Positions 34,630-46,006 of a stretch of DNA of 64,000 nucleotides are shown piece by piece. The DNA comes from Selaginella moellendorffii (lineage: Eukaryota > Streptophyta > Lycopodiopsida > Selaginellales > Selaginellaceae), in assembly GCF_000143415.4 (NCBI RefSeq), contig NW_003314271.1:325801-389800 (forward strand). The letters run 5' to 3'. Position numbers and translations under genes: made by a program. The notes beneath the pieces are model-generated. The model worked only from the letters and a program-made list of their open reading frames with translations, did no database searches and was not told the DNA's origin. The stretch's first letter is position 1. Each line of letters begins with the position of its first letter.

Positions 34630-37600
34630 TTATATGAAGTGTTTCAACCACTGTACATGCACAATCTCCAAAGGATCAGCCTGTTGGATGTCATGCCGAA
34701 CCTCATAAACTTGCGGTCCAACTTGCCGCAACACCCAATACGGTCCTTTCCACTGCGCAAGGAGCCCCTTAGATAAACCACTACGATGGGGAAAATGGAC
34801 TAACACCAAATCATCCACTTTGTACTCTGCAGGTGGACGATGATGGGAGTTGTAGCGCCGTTGTTGTCCCACTTGTACACAGCCTAAGTGTTTGGCAGAC
34901 TCTACTCGGACAAGTGGAAGTATACTCATCAAATATTGATCCCACGACCTAGCATCGTGAGTTCGTGGCAATCACGAAGGTAAAGCCAGCTTCATTGGTA
35001 AAATTGGATCATGACCATATAGAACTTTATATGGTGAAGCACCAACAGAACTCTACACCCCTGTGACATAGGCATACCGAAAAGACGGCAAATAACCATC
35101 CCAATCTGAATGCTGAAAGTTCACATACTTCGCAATCATCCTTTAAATGTTCGAACAAGCCGTTCTGCCAAACCATCTGATTGTGGATGATAAGCACTCG
35201 TGAAAGTGTGGTGTATCCCCAACCAAGACGTCAAAACATGAAATGCCTCAGCCATAAATGCAAGACCATTATCCGAAAGAATCCGCTCTAGACAAGAATG
35301 CTGAAACACCACTCGATTGAAGAGGAAGTATCCAACAGCAGTTGCAAAGGCGCTAGCAAGAGCACCAACTTCCACCCAACGAATCAAGTAGTCAAAAGCA
35401 ATAATAACATACTCATTGCCAGCAGTCGACCATGGAAAAGGTCCCATAAGATCAAACGCCACTAACTCAAATGGATGGGAAATTGCAATTGACTCCAACT
35501 GTCCTTCTGCAGCACAAGGGGGAGTATTATGAGCTTGGCACCAAACGTAGCTACGCACATACCGGATAACATCACGTCGCATCTCTGGCCAATAGAAAGA
35601 TCTGCACAGCTTCTCGATCACACGACGATGTCCCATATGCCCACATAGAATAGGAGAATCATGGTAGGCATGGAGAAACCGTGGAATAAAGACAGAAGGC
35701 ACCACCAGCCGTAAATGATCATTAGGATCCGTCCCTACAAAATAAAGAAGGCTATTGTTAAGGCGATATTGAGAATGTAAATGCCAGAAAGACAAGTCAT
35801 CAGTAAGTGATGTAGGATTCTCAAATGCATCTCGAAGCCTTCAAATCCACGGCTCAATCTTTTGAGCCTCGCGAACCTCATCAAGAGAAGGTAGATCTTG
35901 CTTTGTGCCTTGTGGACATTGAACGTCAAGTACAGCAACCGCCGATGGCACAGATTCCTTGTCTAGAAAATCCATAGATGCTAGAACAATAGGCTCATCA
36001 GAAACATGAGAAGAGAGTGGAGAAGGAAGAGGAGCTTGAGAAAGGGCATCAGCATCACCCATAGAACTCCTTGGGCGATAAACAACATCAAAATCATATA
36101 TCTGAAGCTTCAAAGCCCACCGAGCAGTATGACCAACCTGGTTCTTCCACTTCAATAATGAACTAACAGCAGCATGGTCACTTTCAAGTAACATTTAAGA
36201 ACCATGTAGATATGCATGAAGTTTCTCGAAATCCCAAATTGCCGCTAAACACTCATTCTGTGTCATGGAGTAGTTCACCTCTGCTGGTTGTAACGTACGG
36301 CTTATATATGCAATGGGATAATGCTGACCAGGCACACTCGGGCTTTCTTGCATTAACACACCTCCAAGACCAATATCAGAAGCATCTACGCGCAAAATAA
36401 AAGGTCGAGTGTAGTAAAGATATGCCAAAACCGGAGGAGTCGTCAACAGCTCTTTGAGATCCACAAATGCCCACTCATAATCTGAAGACTAGATGAAAGA
36501 TGATGTTGATGACTTCAACAACGCTCGCAATGGTGTAGTGCGATCAGAAAAATGATCCACAAAACAACTAAGATACTGCACCTTACCCAGGAAGTGCTAC
36601 ACATCATTCACATACTTCGGAGTAGGGAACTTTAGAATGGCTACAAGTTTGTCAGGATCAACTTGCAAACCTTCACGAGAAATACGGTACCCAAGATAAG
36701 TTGTGTCCTTGGACCTAAACACGCACTTCGACTGCTTCAGCTTTAAACCAACGTTCTGTAGCCGATCCAACACTTTACACACATCATGAATGTGCTCCTC
36801 CCATGTCCCCTCCAAATGCATCAAGACATCATCAATGAAGTGAACAGTCACCTTTGGCATATCACAAAGAACTTCGTCCATCATCTGCTGAAAAGTTGTT
36901 AGAGCATTGTTCAAACCAAACGGTATCACCAGGAACTCGTACAAACCAAACGGTGTATGAAAAGCAGTCTTGGAAATATCTTCTTTGGCCATCGGTACTT
37001 TCCAGTACCCAGAAGCAAGATCTAGCTTGGTGAACCAACGACTTCACCCTAGACAATCCAAGAGATCAGCAGTGTGAGGAAAAGGGTACACATCCGGGAT
37101 TGTCACTTCATTTAACGCACGATAGTTGATGCAGAAATGAATACTCCCATCAGGCTTCATCACAAGATGAGGTTCACATGCCCAAGGACTCCGCGACTTC
37201 CGAATAACACCCTTCTCCAACATCTCCTTGACGTTTGCACGTAAAATTTTGATCTCCTTGGGTGACCGACGACGAACAGGAACCTTGATTGGACGAGCAT
37301 CCTCGGTTGGAATCGGATGACGTGTGGCAATCTTGGCCCCAGATGATAGGTCAAATTCAAAGAGATTAGAATATTCCTTCATGAGTTGGTCAACAGCTGC
37401 AACACAAAGATCGTCAGAGGGATCGGAAAAGGGAAGAGCAGAACAAGATGGAAACACAAGAGGAAACAATGGGGGAACAAAAGTAATGGAAGCAGAGGTA
37501 GAAGTAAAAGGATGAAGAGGTACGGAAGTGAGAGGAATGGATGAAACATAAGGAAGTATGAGCCAAGGGGGAGAAGCCTCAAAGTCACACTTGGCATGAT

Positions 37601-38246
37601 TGCGCTGCAACCAATCCACACCAAGAATGAGGTCAAAAGCTTGACTTGGCACCACCCGCAACAATTGCAACTCAAGCTTGAGATCACCCACACGCAGGTC
37701 TACCTCATCCCGTGCACATGCATGTGTATGGCCATTGCCATAAAGAATGAAAACTGGGTCCGCCGTATAACGCAAATGTAGATGACGTGTGGCAACAGGT
37801 CGAGCAATAGAAGATAAACTTGAATCTGTATCAACCAACATGGAGAGAATAATAAGAGACCTCTTGTTATAAAAACGAACTTGGAAAGTAAACACTAGAT
37901 GAACCGGTGCCGAGTGAACCCTTTGATGATACTCCCGAAAGAAAGATGGAAGGGTCACTAACTTAGTCGCGCAAAGTCCCTCCGTTACTCGCATGACTCC
38001 CATTTCCCGGATGCACCGCGGTGTCCAAACCTTCCACTGCAGCAGCACCAATGGGACGTTGCTGACGCCAAGGTCTCCACCAAGGAAATGGAAGTCGCCA
38101 ATCTGAAATGTGCCGACAACGCTGATAAATATGACCAACTTCATCACATGCCCAGCAACAAATATCATGGCCACGACCACGTCCTTGCCCTTGTCCTTGG
38201 ACTCGAGTAGCAGCAGCATCAACCTCCATTGGAACAGGACCATCAC
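34630..38246 (-). pseudogene. pol: Ty3/gypsy pol remnant: protease, RT, RNase H, integrase
   Basis: Domains in order along the minus strand: retropepsin-like protease (about 37850-37650), whose catalytic motif reads DTD where DTG is expected; reverse transcriptase (about 37400-36600) with FIDDVLM as the active-site box; RNase H (36464 to about 36030) with VDASDIGLGGVL and ESDHAAV; integrase zinc finger and core (about 35700-35136) with FDLMGPF, SDNG and the GLAER glutamate, so the DDE triad is present but one zinc-finger Cys is replaced by Tyr; integrase C-terminal part in another frame (34971-34630, GPYWVLRQVGPQVYEV). In-frame stops are at 37044, 36597, about 36490, 36195 and 35841; a frameshift near 35140 and further stops follow. 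It overlaps the gag frame by about 280 nt in a different frame, so the ancestor used frameshifting or separate translation. Confidence 0.88.
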
Positions 38247-38916
38247 TCATAGGAAGTGGAGCTGAAGGATATGCAGCGAGAAGTGGAAGAGGTGACGTCT
38301 CATAATGTTGTGCCAAGTGAAGAGCATCATCAAGGGTGGCAGGAGCAAGTGCATGCACAAGTCCAACAAAATCTTGGCGAAGTGTTGGCCACAACATTCC
38401 TAGCTTGATCTGCTCCGACATATTGGGCTCCATATGAAGCAAAAGACTTCGAAAACAAATGCCAAATTGCATTACTGACTCAGATGGCCCTTGGCAAAGA
38501 TGATGTAATTGTTGGAAGGCATCATCATAGTTGTCAGCATGTCCAAAGGCGTGTTTGAAAACGTCCGAGAGAACACTCCAATCCCCACGAGTGGCTGTGC
38601 TCAGACCATTATACCATTGCAATGCCGTCCCTTGGAGACACGTAGGAAACTCACGCAAACATCGAGCATCATCCCAAGAATGATATGTGGTAATCACCGT
38701 GAAGTGATCGAACCAATGGTACACATCATCCCTAGGATTCCCGTGAAAGAACTCCGGCCGAACATGAGGATTAGCACCAAGAGCAGGAGGAGTTGTACCA
38801 TATGCCGTGAACGCTGCCATCAACTGAGTTTGGTTGTTCAATTGCAAGCGCATAGCATCAAGCAATTGTACCAACTGCTGCTCCAGAGTCAAAGGAGGAG
38901 ATTGCTGATTTGCCAT
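37963..38916 (-). CDS. gag: Ty3/gypsy Gag, intact frame
   Basis: 317-aa open frame from ATG at 38916. It contains the retrotransposon Gag core (EFFHGNPRDDVYHWFDHFT, GTALQWYNGL, SVLSDVFKHAFGH) and one C-terminal CCHC zinc knuckle, CWACDEVGHIYQRC, preceded by a basic Gly/Arg stretch (GQGRGRGHD). Gag forms the particle and binds the element RNA. Unlike pol, this frame has no stops, so a protein could still be made if the LTR is active. Length and order are usual for a plant gypsy Gag. Confidence 0.88.
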   Translation of the reverse strand: MANQQSPPLTLEQQLVQLLDAMRLQLNNQTQLMAAFTAYGTTPPALGANPHVRPEFFHGNPRDDVYHWFDHFTVITTYHSWDDARCLREFPTCLQGTALQWYNGLSTATRGDWSVLSDVFKHAFGHADNYDDAFQQLHHLCQGPSESVMQFGICFRSLLLHMEPNMSEQIKLGMLWPTLRQDFVGLVHALAPATLDDALHLAQHYETSPLPLLAAYPSAPLPMSDGPVPMEVDAAATRVQGQGQGRGRGHDICCWACDEVGHIYQRCRHISDWRLPFPWWRPWRQQRPIGAAAVEGLDTAVHPGNGSHASNGGTLRD

Positions 38917-39147
38917 GAAGATGGATGAAGAAAGAGCAAAAGAAGAGAAACGACAAAAAGCGAGAAGGAAATAGGAGATCTAGACAATGCAAAAAGCTAG
39001 ATTTAAACCAAAATCCTGAAAGAGAAGAACAAAAGAAAGGAAATGGAAAAAGCTAGATCTAGACGATGCAAAAAGTTAGATCTAAACCAAAATCCCAAAT
39101 TCAAGTACCCCTTAGGGACAATCAAAAGTGCCCTTCATCTTCACCAA

Positions 39148-39323
39148 TGTGAGTGCTTGGAATATGGAAAGGGAATACAAAAAATATGCATATTAATTAG
39201 CCCAAAAACCCTAGCTTATATATAGAAGCGAGTGGTCCGGATTGAAATCAATCCGACGACTACCAAAATCCCACTACGCTAATATTAGTATACGGCATCG
39301 TAGCCGTACACTTAGCCCTCATA
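39148..39323 (-). repeat. LTR, 5' with respect to the element
   Basis: 176 bp, same length as its partner. The last bases are CTCATA, where the partner has CTCACA. As the element runs on the minus strand, this is the promoter LTR. Immediately inside it (minus strand) the sequence starts ttggtgaagatgaagg, which should hold the primer binding site (TGG start) but matches no tRNA 3' end I can name. Confidence 0.93.
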
Positions 39324-40265
39324 GTATGTAGTTGTTATAATAATTTAAGATGTTGTATAATAAATTATTGCAAAAAGTATTATAATTAAACATTTTAGAT
39401 ATGTCTCTTTAGATATAATATAAAAATAAATTAAAATCTATATGAAGGGTTTTATCATACTCAGATGATACTCTAACTTTTCTTTTACAACATCTTAAAT
39501 TATTGCAAATGTTTTTGTAATTAAACATTTTCGATATGTCTCTTTAGATATAATATAAAAAGAAATAAAAGTCTATATAAAGGTTTTTATTAAGACGATG
39601 CACTATATTTTCTTTTAATTTTAATTATAACTATAACCTAATGTAATCTATTTTATACACTACAATTACCATATACCCTTATTATTATTAATGTAATTTT
39701 CTTGCTACAATTCTTGAGTTTGTCCTATAAAAATAGACTTTAACAATAATGTAATCATGTACAAAAGCATTTTATTAATTAGCAGAACAAATGATTTTCT
39801 GTTTTTGTTGTTTTACTCAAGCTACCCAATTCGGGTAGAGACAACCCTGCATGCTTTCTTCACTTTGTCTCTTTCTCTTTCTCTCTTTGTCTTCTTTTTC
39901 TGCTTTTGTTGTTGCGAGCTTTGGAGATCGGTGTATCGAAGTGCTCGTTGCCTGCCTCTGGATTGTCTTTGTCAGACTTGCTTGTTACAGAGTAAGGAAA
40001 AAAAAAAAAAAAAAATTCCCTTCTTCACGATGAAGGAAAAAGGAAGCAGAAGGAAATGCATACCTCTCGTTTGGTTTCTCTTCTTTCCTCGTTTCACCTC
40101 CGTCTCCATCCTTCGTAAAATTACAGTGTGGGGTTGATGTTACAGCCGAGTCCTCGCTAGCTCGTAGCCATCGACGAGTGTGAGAGGACCAAAACCACCG
40201 CTGGAGCGGAGGTAACAGCCTGCCTGTTCTCACTGTTTCTTTCTTCCCTGAGTGTATCCATCCTC
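39324..40265. other. AT-rich spacer with an 88-bp direct repeat
   Basis: Two imperfect copies of a roughly 88-bp unit, at 39362-39449 and about 39497-39590, share aattaaacatttt and gatatgtctctttagatata. Past 39800 the sequence is likely 3' UTR of the minus-strand gene that ends at 40266, and includes an A17 run near 39998-40014. The open frame at 39757-40137 is low-complexity and not credited as coding. Confidence 0.6.
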
Positions 40266-43200
40266 TCACATCATCATCCCCAAGTCGGATAAGTCGTCCA
40301 TGGGAACGTCCAGGCCCATGAGAAACTCTCCTTGATCTTGGAGTGTGGTGTCTTCCAGAGAGCTAAACCATTGCTCGATCCCTGCTCCTATATCCTGTGC
40401 CTCGTCGTGGACGCCAAGGTCCTCCGGGATTGCAAGCTGTGTGAGATCCAGGCCAGACTGGGACGCCACCGTGTTCACGCCATGGCTTCCCAGCTTGTGC
40501 ATTGCAGTAGCCGACGACGATACAAGCTTTTCTTTCGGAACTTCGGCAGGCTTTCCTAGCCCGTTCACGTCCTTGAACAAGGCAGTCTTTTGCCGAGGCT
40601 TTGTCTTTGTTTTCCGCTCGCCTTTGACAGTGCCAAGGCCTTGCCGAGGAACCCTGTCGTTCTCAGCTTTCCTGTGACTCTCCTTGCCCTGTCCTTTGCC
40701 ATCCCTCTCCCGTTCACTCCGCTTGCCTTTGGCACCACCAAAACCAACACTTCCATGGCTGTTGCGCACGCTTGTGGCTCCTGTTGTTAAGTCCTCCGGT
40801 GAGTCTTTCCAAGATGACCACGAGTTGTCCTTCCCCTTTACGTGCTCCGCGTTTCCATCCATAGCACCCTTGTCTTTCGCGTCTGTTCTTCGCATAACAA
40901 GCTTCCCTGCATGTGTTGCATGTTAAGGCTGATCCTCTGGAAATTTAAACAAAATGTACCTCCGAGCTTTTGTAGGCTGGTTTCGCTTGCTGCTGGCGTG
41001 CCTGAAGTGTCCACACTGTTGGCAGCGGCGGCCGTATCGCTTGACTTTTGGACATTACATAGCAAAGTGTCCCGTAAGTTTGGATCTACGAAGCAACTGT
41101 GACCAGCCTCGAATTTCCGCAATCTGGCCATTGCGCGCTTGGCAGAAGCCAAGGCGGCTGCCCTCGTTCCTTTGTTGCCTGCGCCTTTGTTTCCAGCACC
41201 ACCTGAGCTTCCACGACAGCCCTGCAGCTTTTACCAGTAATAAGAAAAAACTCGTGTAAAACAGTGCATAAAACCTTTCTTCGGGTGTAGGCATTCTCGA
41301 CGAGTTTTGAAATGGCAAGTCGCTCACGCTCCCTAGAAATATTAACGATTATAATAGCAAGTGAAAAAAAAGGCTATTACCTTATCTCTTCTTCTCGTTT
41401 TGCTATGATACACTTTTCCAGCCAATCGACTCGTTGCCGGTTTTGTGTCGCCTGTGAAAAAGTTATGGAGAGTAAGTGACATTCAAGTTTAATACCTGTT
41501 CCTTCAGCTCCTCCTTCAACTTCGATATCTCCACACATATTTCATCCTCGTCTCGTTGAGAAAGATCAGGCTGTTCGGCAAAACCGTCAAGAGTAAGAGG
41601 TGCCTTCTCTGTAAAGATGTACTCACCACTTGCTCTACCACGAGACCGATACTTTGAAGCTCGAAAAGTATCCGGTCATCCAAGTTGAGTTGCTCGTATT
41701 GGGAATCCCATGTACTAGATCGTCCTTCTGTTTTTACACCAGGCAAATGATTGGCATCACTCGCATCCGCCATGATCTCATCGCCATCAGCAACTTCATC
41801 AAAACTTGACTGGTTGTTGCCATGTCCATTGGAACAGTAATTTCCGTCAGTAGCGTACTTTTGATCCCGTAATGTACTTGAGGCTGGATATCCGTCACCT
41901 TCCAGGCTCTTCTCGGTTTCCTCCTCTCCCTCATTTATAAGAGCCGCCAAAAGCCTTTGTGACAGGGGATATATCCTGTCATACCAGCCACCACCAGCAC
42001 CAGTTCGACCTCCGGTGCGAACCTCCAGACGATCACTACCGTCAGGTTCCAGATTCCCATTTGCAAAATGGGAAGACTTCTGAGCACCGTCATTCATAGG
42101 CAATGACGAGACATCACTGCTGCACTTCGAGTCAGCCTGAAAGAAAATCCGTGCATTAGAAAATAGAACCTTCCTCATGCTCTCGTGGTTTCTCACCAGT
42201 TGATGCAAGTAGGAAATGTCATCAGATGTTAAAAACGTAAAATACGGCTCCATTTCTTTCCAAAAGTCACTCGAGCATGCGGCAGCTGCAAGGTTCAGCA
42301 GACGGTCATGTGAGTACACATTTAGTAAGGTTTGCACATCTATACCACTAGCGTCAACTGCGGCTCGAACGGCAGCGACAAGCTCCTCATGGTCATCATC
42401 TGATTCGCCTGGAGAAATCAAAAGAGAGCCTTCAGAAATCGAGAACACGTTAAAACGTTCCTGGATCGCTGAAAGGACAAGGCACCGTACCTAGTTCAGG
42501 TGCACTACTGGATATAGGTCGTCGAATCCTTGACATGGACTTGCGATCAACAGCTGCTTTTTTTGTTGTTGGAGTACGACCAGGCCTACAAAATCCCAGA
42601 GTTGAAGTTGAACATCTAAAACTAAAAATGCGAACGAGATGTACCTGTCATGCTTTTCAATCCTCGCACTCCTTAGCTGTTTAGCTGTACTCGTCGCAAC
42701 ATCTACTTTTTCAATCGTTGTCACCATTGGCTTCGGCATACAGAAATTCCGTCCGCTCCTTCCTTGCCTGCGAACTCCATCTCCAACGTCCTCCTTCACC
42801 AGCGAAGCCTTTGCTGGTAGTATGAGGTTAGACTTGTGGTTTGAAACAGGCCGAGAATCCCATTCTCCATGCTTCTTCCCCTTGTCTTTCATCTTGTTCT
42901 CACTGGCTTCTTCCGATTCCTCACTCTCCGAGACAACCACGGACGACTGCATCCGTTCACTTCTCGGCTTGCTTTGCGCAGGAGAATGTACGTTCCCAGG
43001 TGGTACTCTCCTCGGAACTCCTCCGACACCGTTGACGCTATTCGTGAGTCTTGGGCCAGCTGCTGCTGCTGATGGCTCACGTTCAGGAAGCGCTTCAGGG
43101 ATATCCTCAGCTGGCAAAACTCCCCCCGGCGGCAAGTTTACTCGTCTTGCCACCCGAGCCATCTTCTGAGGCCTTTGTCCAACCCACTGGGCAACAGGAG

Positions 43201-44706
43201 ACGAGGACCTCGACGGAGCGGGTCGTTTGCGGTTCCCTTGTCCCGATGGAATTTGAGCTTTCCCGGGGCCTTGCGGTTTCTCACTGAATGCGGTCACGCG
43301 GTTTAGATTAGAGAGATGCGCCGATGCCATGGAGCCGGACCGAGGAGCTCGGGCGGCCTTTTTCGTCACGGTGGATGTTCCAGGAGTCATGTGCATGTCA
43401 TCCTGCAATATTGGCCTGCAACAAAACATTAGCATCTCGTTAATCTTTTTCTTGCAGAGACGAATAAAACTCGTACTTGACACCGTTCTTCTGGAAGCGT
43501 TCCTTGTCCGTCACAAAAGAACGATCAGCTTTGTCCCCGATAGCTCCCTCAATTACACCACGAGCGCCAGTGCCGTTCATTTGCATCGAGGACTCGGTTT
43601 TGTGAATCGAAGTAACGCCATGGACAGGTCCAGACCTGTGATTTCCAAGATTATAAACGTACAAAACCTTGACTTTTGTCTGTACCTCAAACCGTGAGCA
43701 TCATTCGACCTTGGTCTCGCTTCATGAGCCAGCCGATGTTGTCCGCTCCACTTGTGATCGCGTTCTCCATCAACAACGCCGTTTCCAGCGGGAGGAATGT
43801 TTGCATCGGATTTTATACCAGACCGCCGTCCTTTCAATTTGATCTTCTCCCAGCCATCGTTCGGAACCCGACTTTCTGTTGGAGTTGGAGACGGGAGCAC
43901 CGTAGACGATCTCGGGGACTCCCTGTCTGCTGATTTTTTCATGGAAAGGTTGCTGTTTGGTCTTGGCCCCTCCTAAAGAATGATAGTCACGAAAATGAGA
44001 GAACTTAACGATGGAGAGAAATTCAAAACTCACTCCTGCTATGGATGTCCGAAGCCTTTTATTAGGAACCACTTTGCTCTTCTCTGTAGTTTTAATACCA
44101 TCGGCTTGGCCAGCAACAGTGTTAACTTTCAGTGTCGTTGATATCCTGTCAGCTGGAGATGCTCCTGGAACTCGCTCGGAACCTGTGTCAGGCTTGGACC
44201 GCTTTCTCGATTGCCGGTACCTGTCAAGCTTGAGAATCGCTTCAGAAAGGTGACGAGATCGTTCCCTGGGAGTGAGACAACAATCAGTTCAGCAATACAG
44301 AAATTACTAAAATGATGAGAACGTACCTTGCTCTTGCAGAGAGCTCAGAAACACCAGTTTTTACACGCTTGAGCTCCTCCGCTCCAAGGCTGTCTAGAGG
44401 CCTTGCAAGGGTCGGATCCTCCACCGAGCCAGTGATGGCATTAGTTACTCTCCTTAACTCCGTCTGCCTCGCATTCCTCTGCTCTCCAAAAGGAATGCAA
44501 TCTAGTGATAGTAACTGTGACAGGGAGACGAGATCGCAAGCCGGTCCCGGAGCGTTTCCGCCGCCCCCACCACCTCCACCATGCGTGCGTCCGGCCTCGT
44601 GACCGTCACGAAAGCTGCTTGATCTATCCATACTCCTGTGTCCATTTGGAATGCTTGTCATAAACTGCGCACCATCAGGACTGCTAGAGCTGAGATTTAC
44701 AGCCAT
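40266..44706 (-). CDS. Conserved plant protein of unknown function (At2g19390/At4g29790 family)
   Basis: Twelve coding exons read right to left: 44327-44706, 44034-44265, 43686-43972, 43477-43635, 42645-43415, 42491-42585, 41627-42468 (probably split by a 60-nt intron, 42137-42196), 41496-41606, 41381-41451, 41275-41332, 40960-41221, 40266-40906. They sum to 1282 aa. I link it to the plant family of At2g19390 and At4g29790 (about 1200 aa) from memory of conserved blocks: an N-terminal Ser/Gly-rich part with LSQLLSLDCIPFGEQ and TELRRVTNAI, NKRLRTSIAG, a central Arg/Pro/Ser-rich region (GQRPQKMARVARRVNLP), a C-terminal YDRIYPLSQRLLAALINE and DVPMDDLSDLGMMM. It is mostly disordered with many basic patches and probably nuclear (inference). 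No enzymatic domain is seen. A 9-bp hairpin sits 6 nt upstream of the start codon. Confidence 0.85.
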
Positions 44707-46006
44707 CCCTCCACCAAAGGCACCCTTTGGTGCCTAGTTATTCCTTCAGCTCATCACGTAAAATTTGTAAGAGCCTGCCGTCAACCCTGCAAAGCACCAC
44801 AAACTAAGTGACGAAGAAAAAAAAACTCTAAGCCCATTAGACACTCGCTCTCCACAAGCTTGTTATAGAAACCAAACTATGTGCAAAAACTTCCTTCTAG
44901 ATCACGTATGAGAAGCCTGCATTGATCCTACAGAGTTGCGAGCTTACTGGATTCAACCCATTACATCGAAGTAGCATTCCTCTCGAGCAAATGAGAAACC
45001 ACCAGGCGATAGGATACTGCAATCAAACAAGGGACTTAGAATTCACGGCGGTAGCAAGGAGCCATTAAACCCCAAGCTCGAGAAACCAAGGCAAACTAGC
45101 AATTAAACAGTGATAATCCGAAGAATTCACGCAACCCCATTAAGCTCCCCCAGGAAGAAGAAGGGAAAAAAATTTCCTAGAAGCAGCGAGCTACCCACAC
45201 AATCCCTGAATTGCCCTTGCAGACCCTAGCACTCCAAAACCTTGCGAAATTCTCCCCAACCCTTGGGAAAACCCTGCTTCATACCTCATCAAATCGCGCG
45301 CTGTGCGCCTCGTTCCAAAGCTGTCGCGCCGCACTGCTTGGATCGGGCGTCCATTGCCGGGCTTAGCCGCAACGATGGCCGCGATCCGAGCTCCACTCCA
45401 TGGATCATACCCTTGCTCCACCGGGAAAGAGTAGGGGTAAAAAAAATAAAACACCACAAGCCCCCTGTTAAGGGGAGAGAAGAGCCCTTGCGGATGAATG
45501 ACCCCATGCCGCCATCCACATCCACACCATGCGATCCTGCATGAGCTGGCAAGCCAGCCGGTGTACGTGGCGTGACGCCACTGGCCCTAGCCCGGCCCCA
45601 CGTGTTCCCGGGGCATGATGATGTGGCATGTATGGTACTTTAGGGCTCCTCTTTTTCCAACTTTGTGCCAGCCCGATTCTTAAAGATTCTCTCTTTGGCC
45701 CCTCTTGATTGGGTGTTTGATCCAAACGTCTCTCCTCCGAATGCCAACGCCACTTTTTCTGTTTGTCCGTCCCATGGGCTAAAATTTAACGTCGCACTCA
45801 CACTACACTACACACATCCCGGATGTTTGGAACTGAAACACCCAAAAAGAATTTGACTTCCCTAGACACTGGACGAATGAAATGGGGTAACTATATTTTA
45901 CATTTGGCCTGGATTGGATGGATCTCGATCATCATCACCCGCCTTATAATAATTAAAACGAAGGAACAAATCTTTTTACTTGGCTCGTCATTGCCCTTTC
46001 TTTTTT
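44707..46006. other. 5' leader/promoter of the conserved gene and 3' region of the QWRF gene
   Basis: No coding gene supported. 44712-44732 is a perfect 9-bp inverted repeat (caccaaagg, cac, cctttggtg) immediately 5' of the start codon at 44706. Several donor/acceptor-like sites make a 5' UTR intron plausible between 44760 and 45200. Bases right of about 45800 are likely 3' UTR of the minus-strand gene ending at 46007. Confidence 0.45.
44712..44732 (-). promoter_or_regulatory. Hairpin next to a start codon
   Basis: Perfect 9-bp inverted repeat with a 3-nt loop, ending about 6 nt before the ATG of the 1282-aa conserved protein. If transcribed it would form a stable stem at the initiation site and could slow scanning ribosomes; function is inference. 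An alternative pairing (ggcacc/ggtgcc) overlaps it. Confidence 0.4.

Larger units (their letters stand above)
34342..39323 (-). mobile_element. Ty3/gypsy LTR retrotransposon, degenerate
   Basis: A 4982-bp element flanked by two 176-bp LTRs that begin TGTGAG and end CTCACA (left) or CTCATA (right). Gag and pol run on the minus strand in the order gag, protease, reverse transcriptase, RNase H, integrase, which is the Ty3/gypsy arrangement. Flanking agtat (34337-34341) and agtat (39323-39327, sharing the last LTR base) fit a 4-5 bp target-site duplication. The LTRs differ at 16 of 176 positions by my count, 15 of them transitions, pointing to an old insertion. Pol has several in-frame stops and at least one frameshift, so it is non-autonomous. 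I could not identify a clear primer binding site or polypurine tract. Confidence 0.93.

Noticed and set aside
34342-39323. Considered as an endogenous pararetrovirus
   Set aside because: Two matched LTRs, a target-site duplication and an integrase core are present and there is no movement-protein frame, so it is an LTR retrotransposon.
39757-40137. 126-codon ORF on the plus strand
   Set aside because: Low-complexity Leu/Phe/Ser and Lys runs from pyrimidine and A tracts; it lies in the probable 3' UTR of the minus-strand gene ending at 40266.
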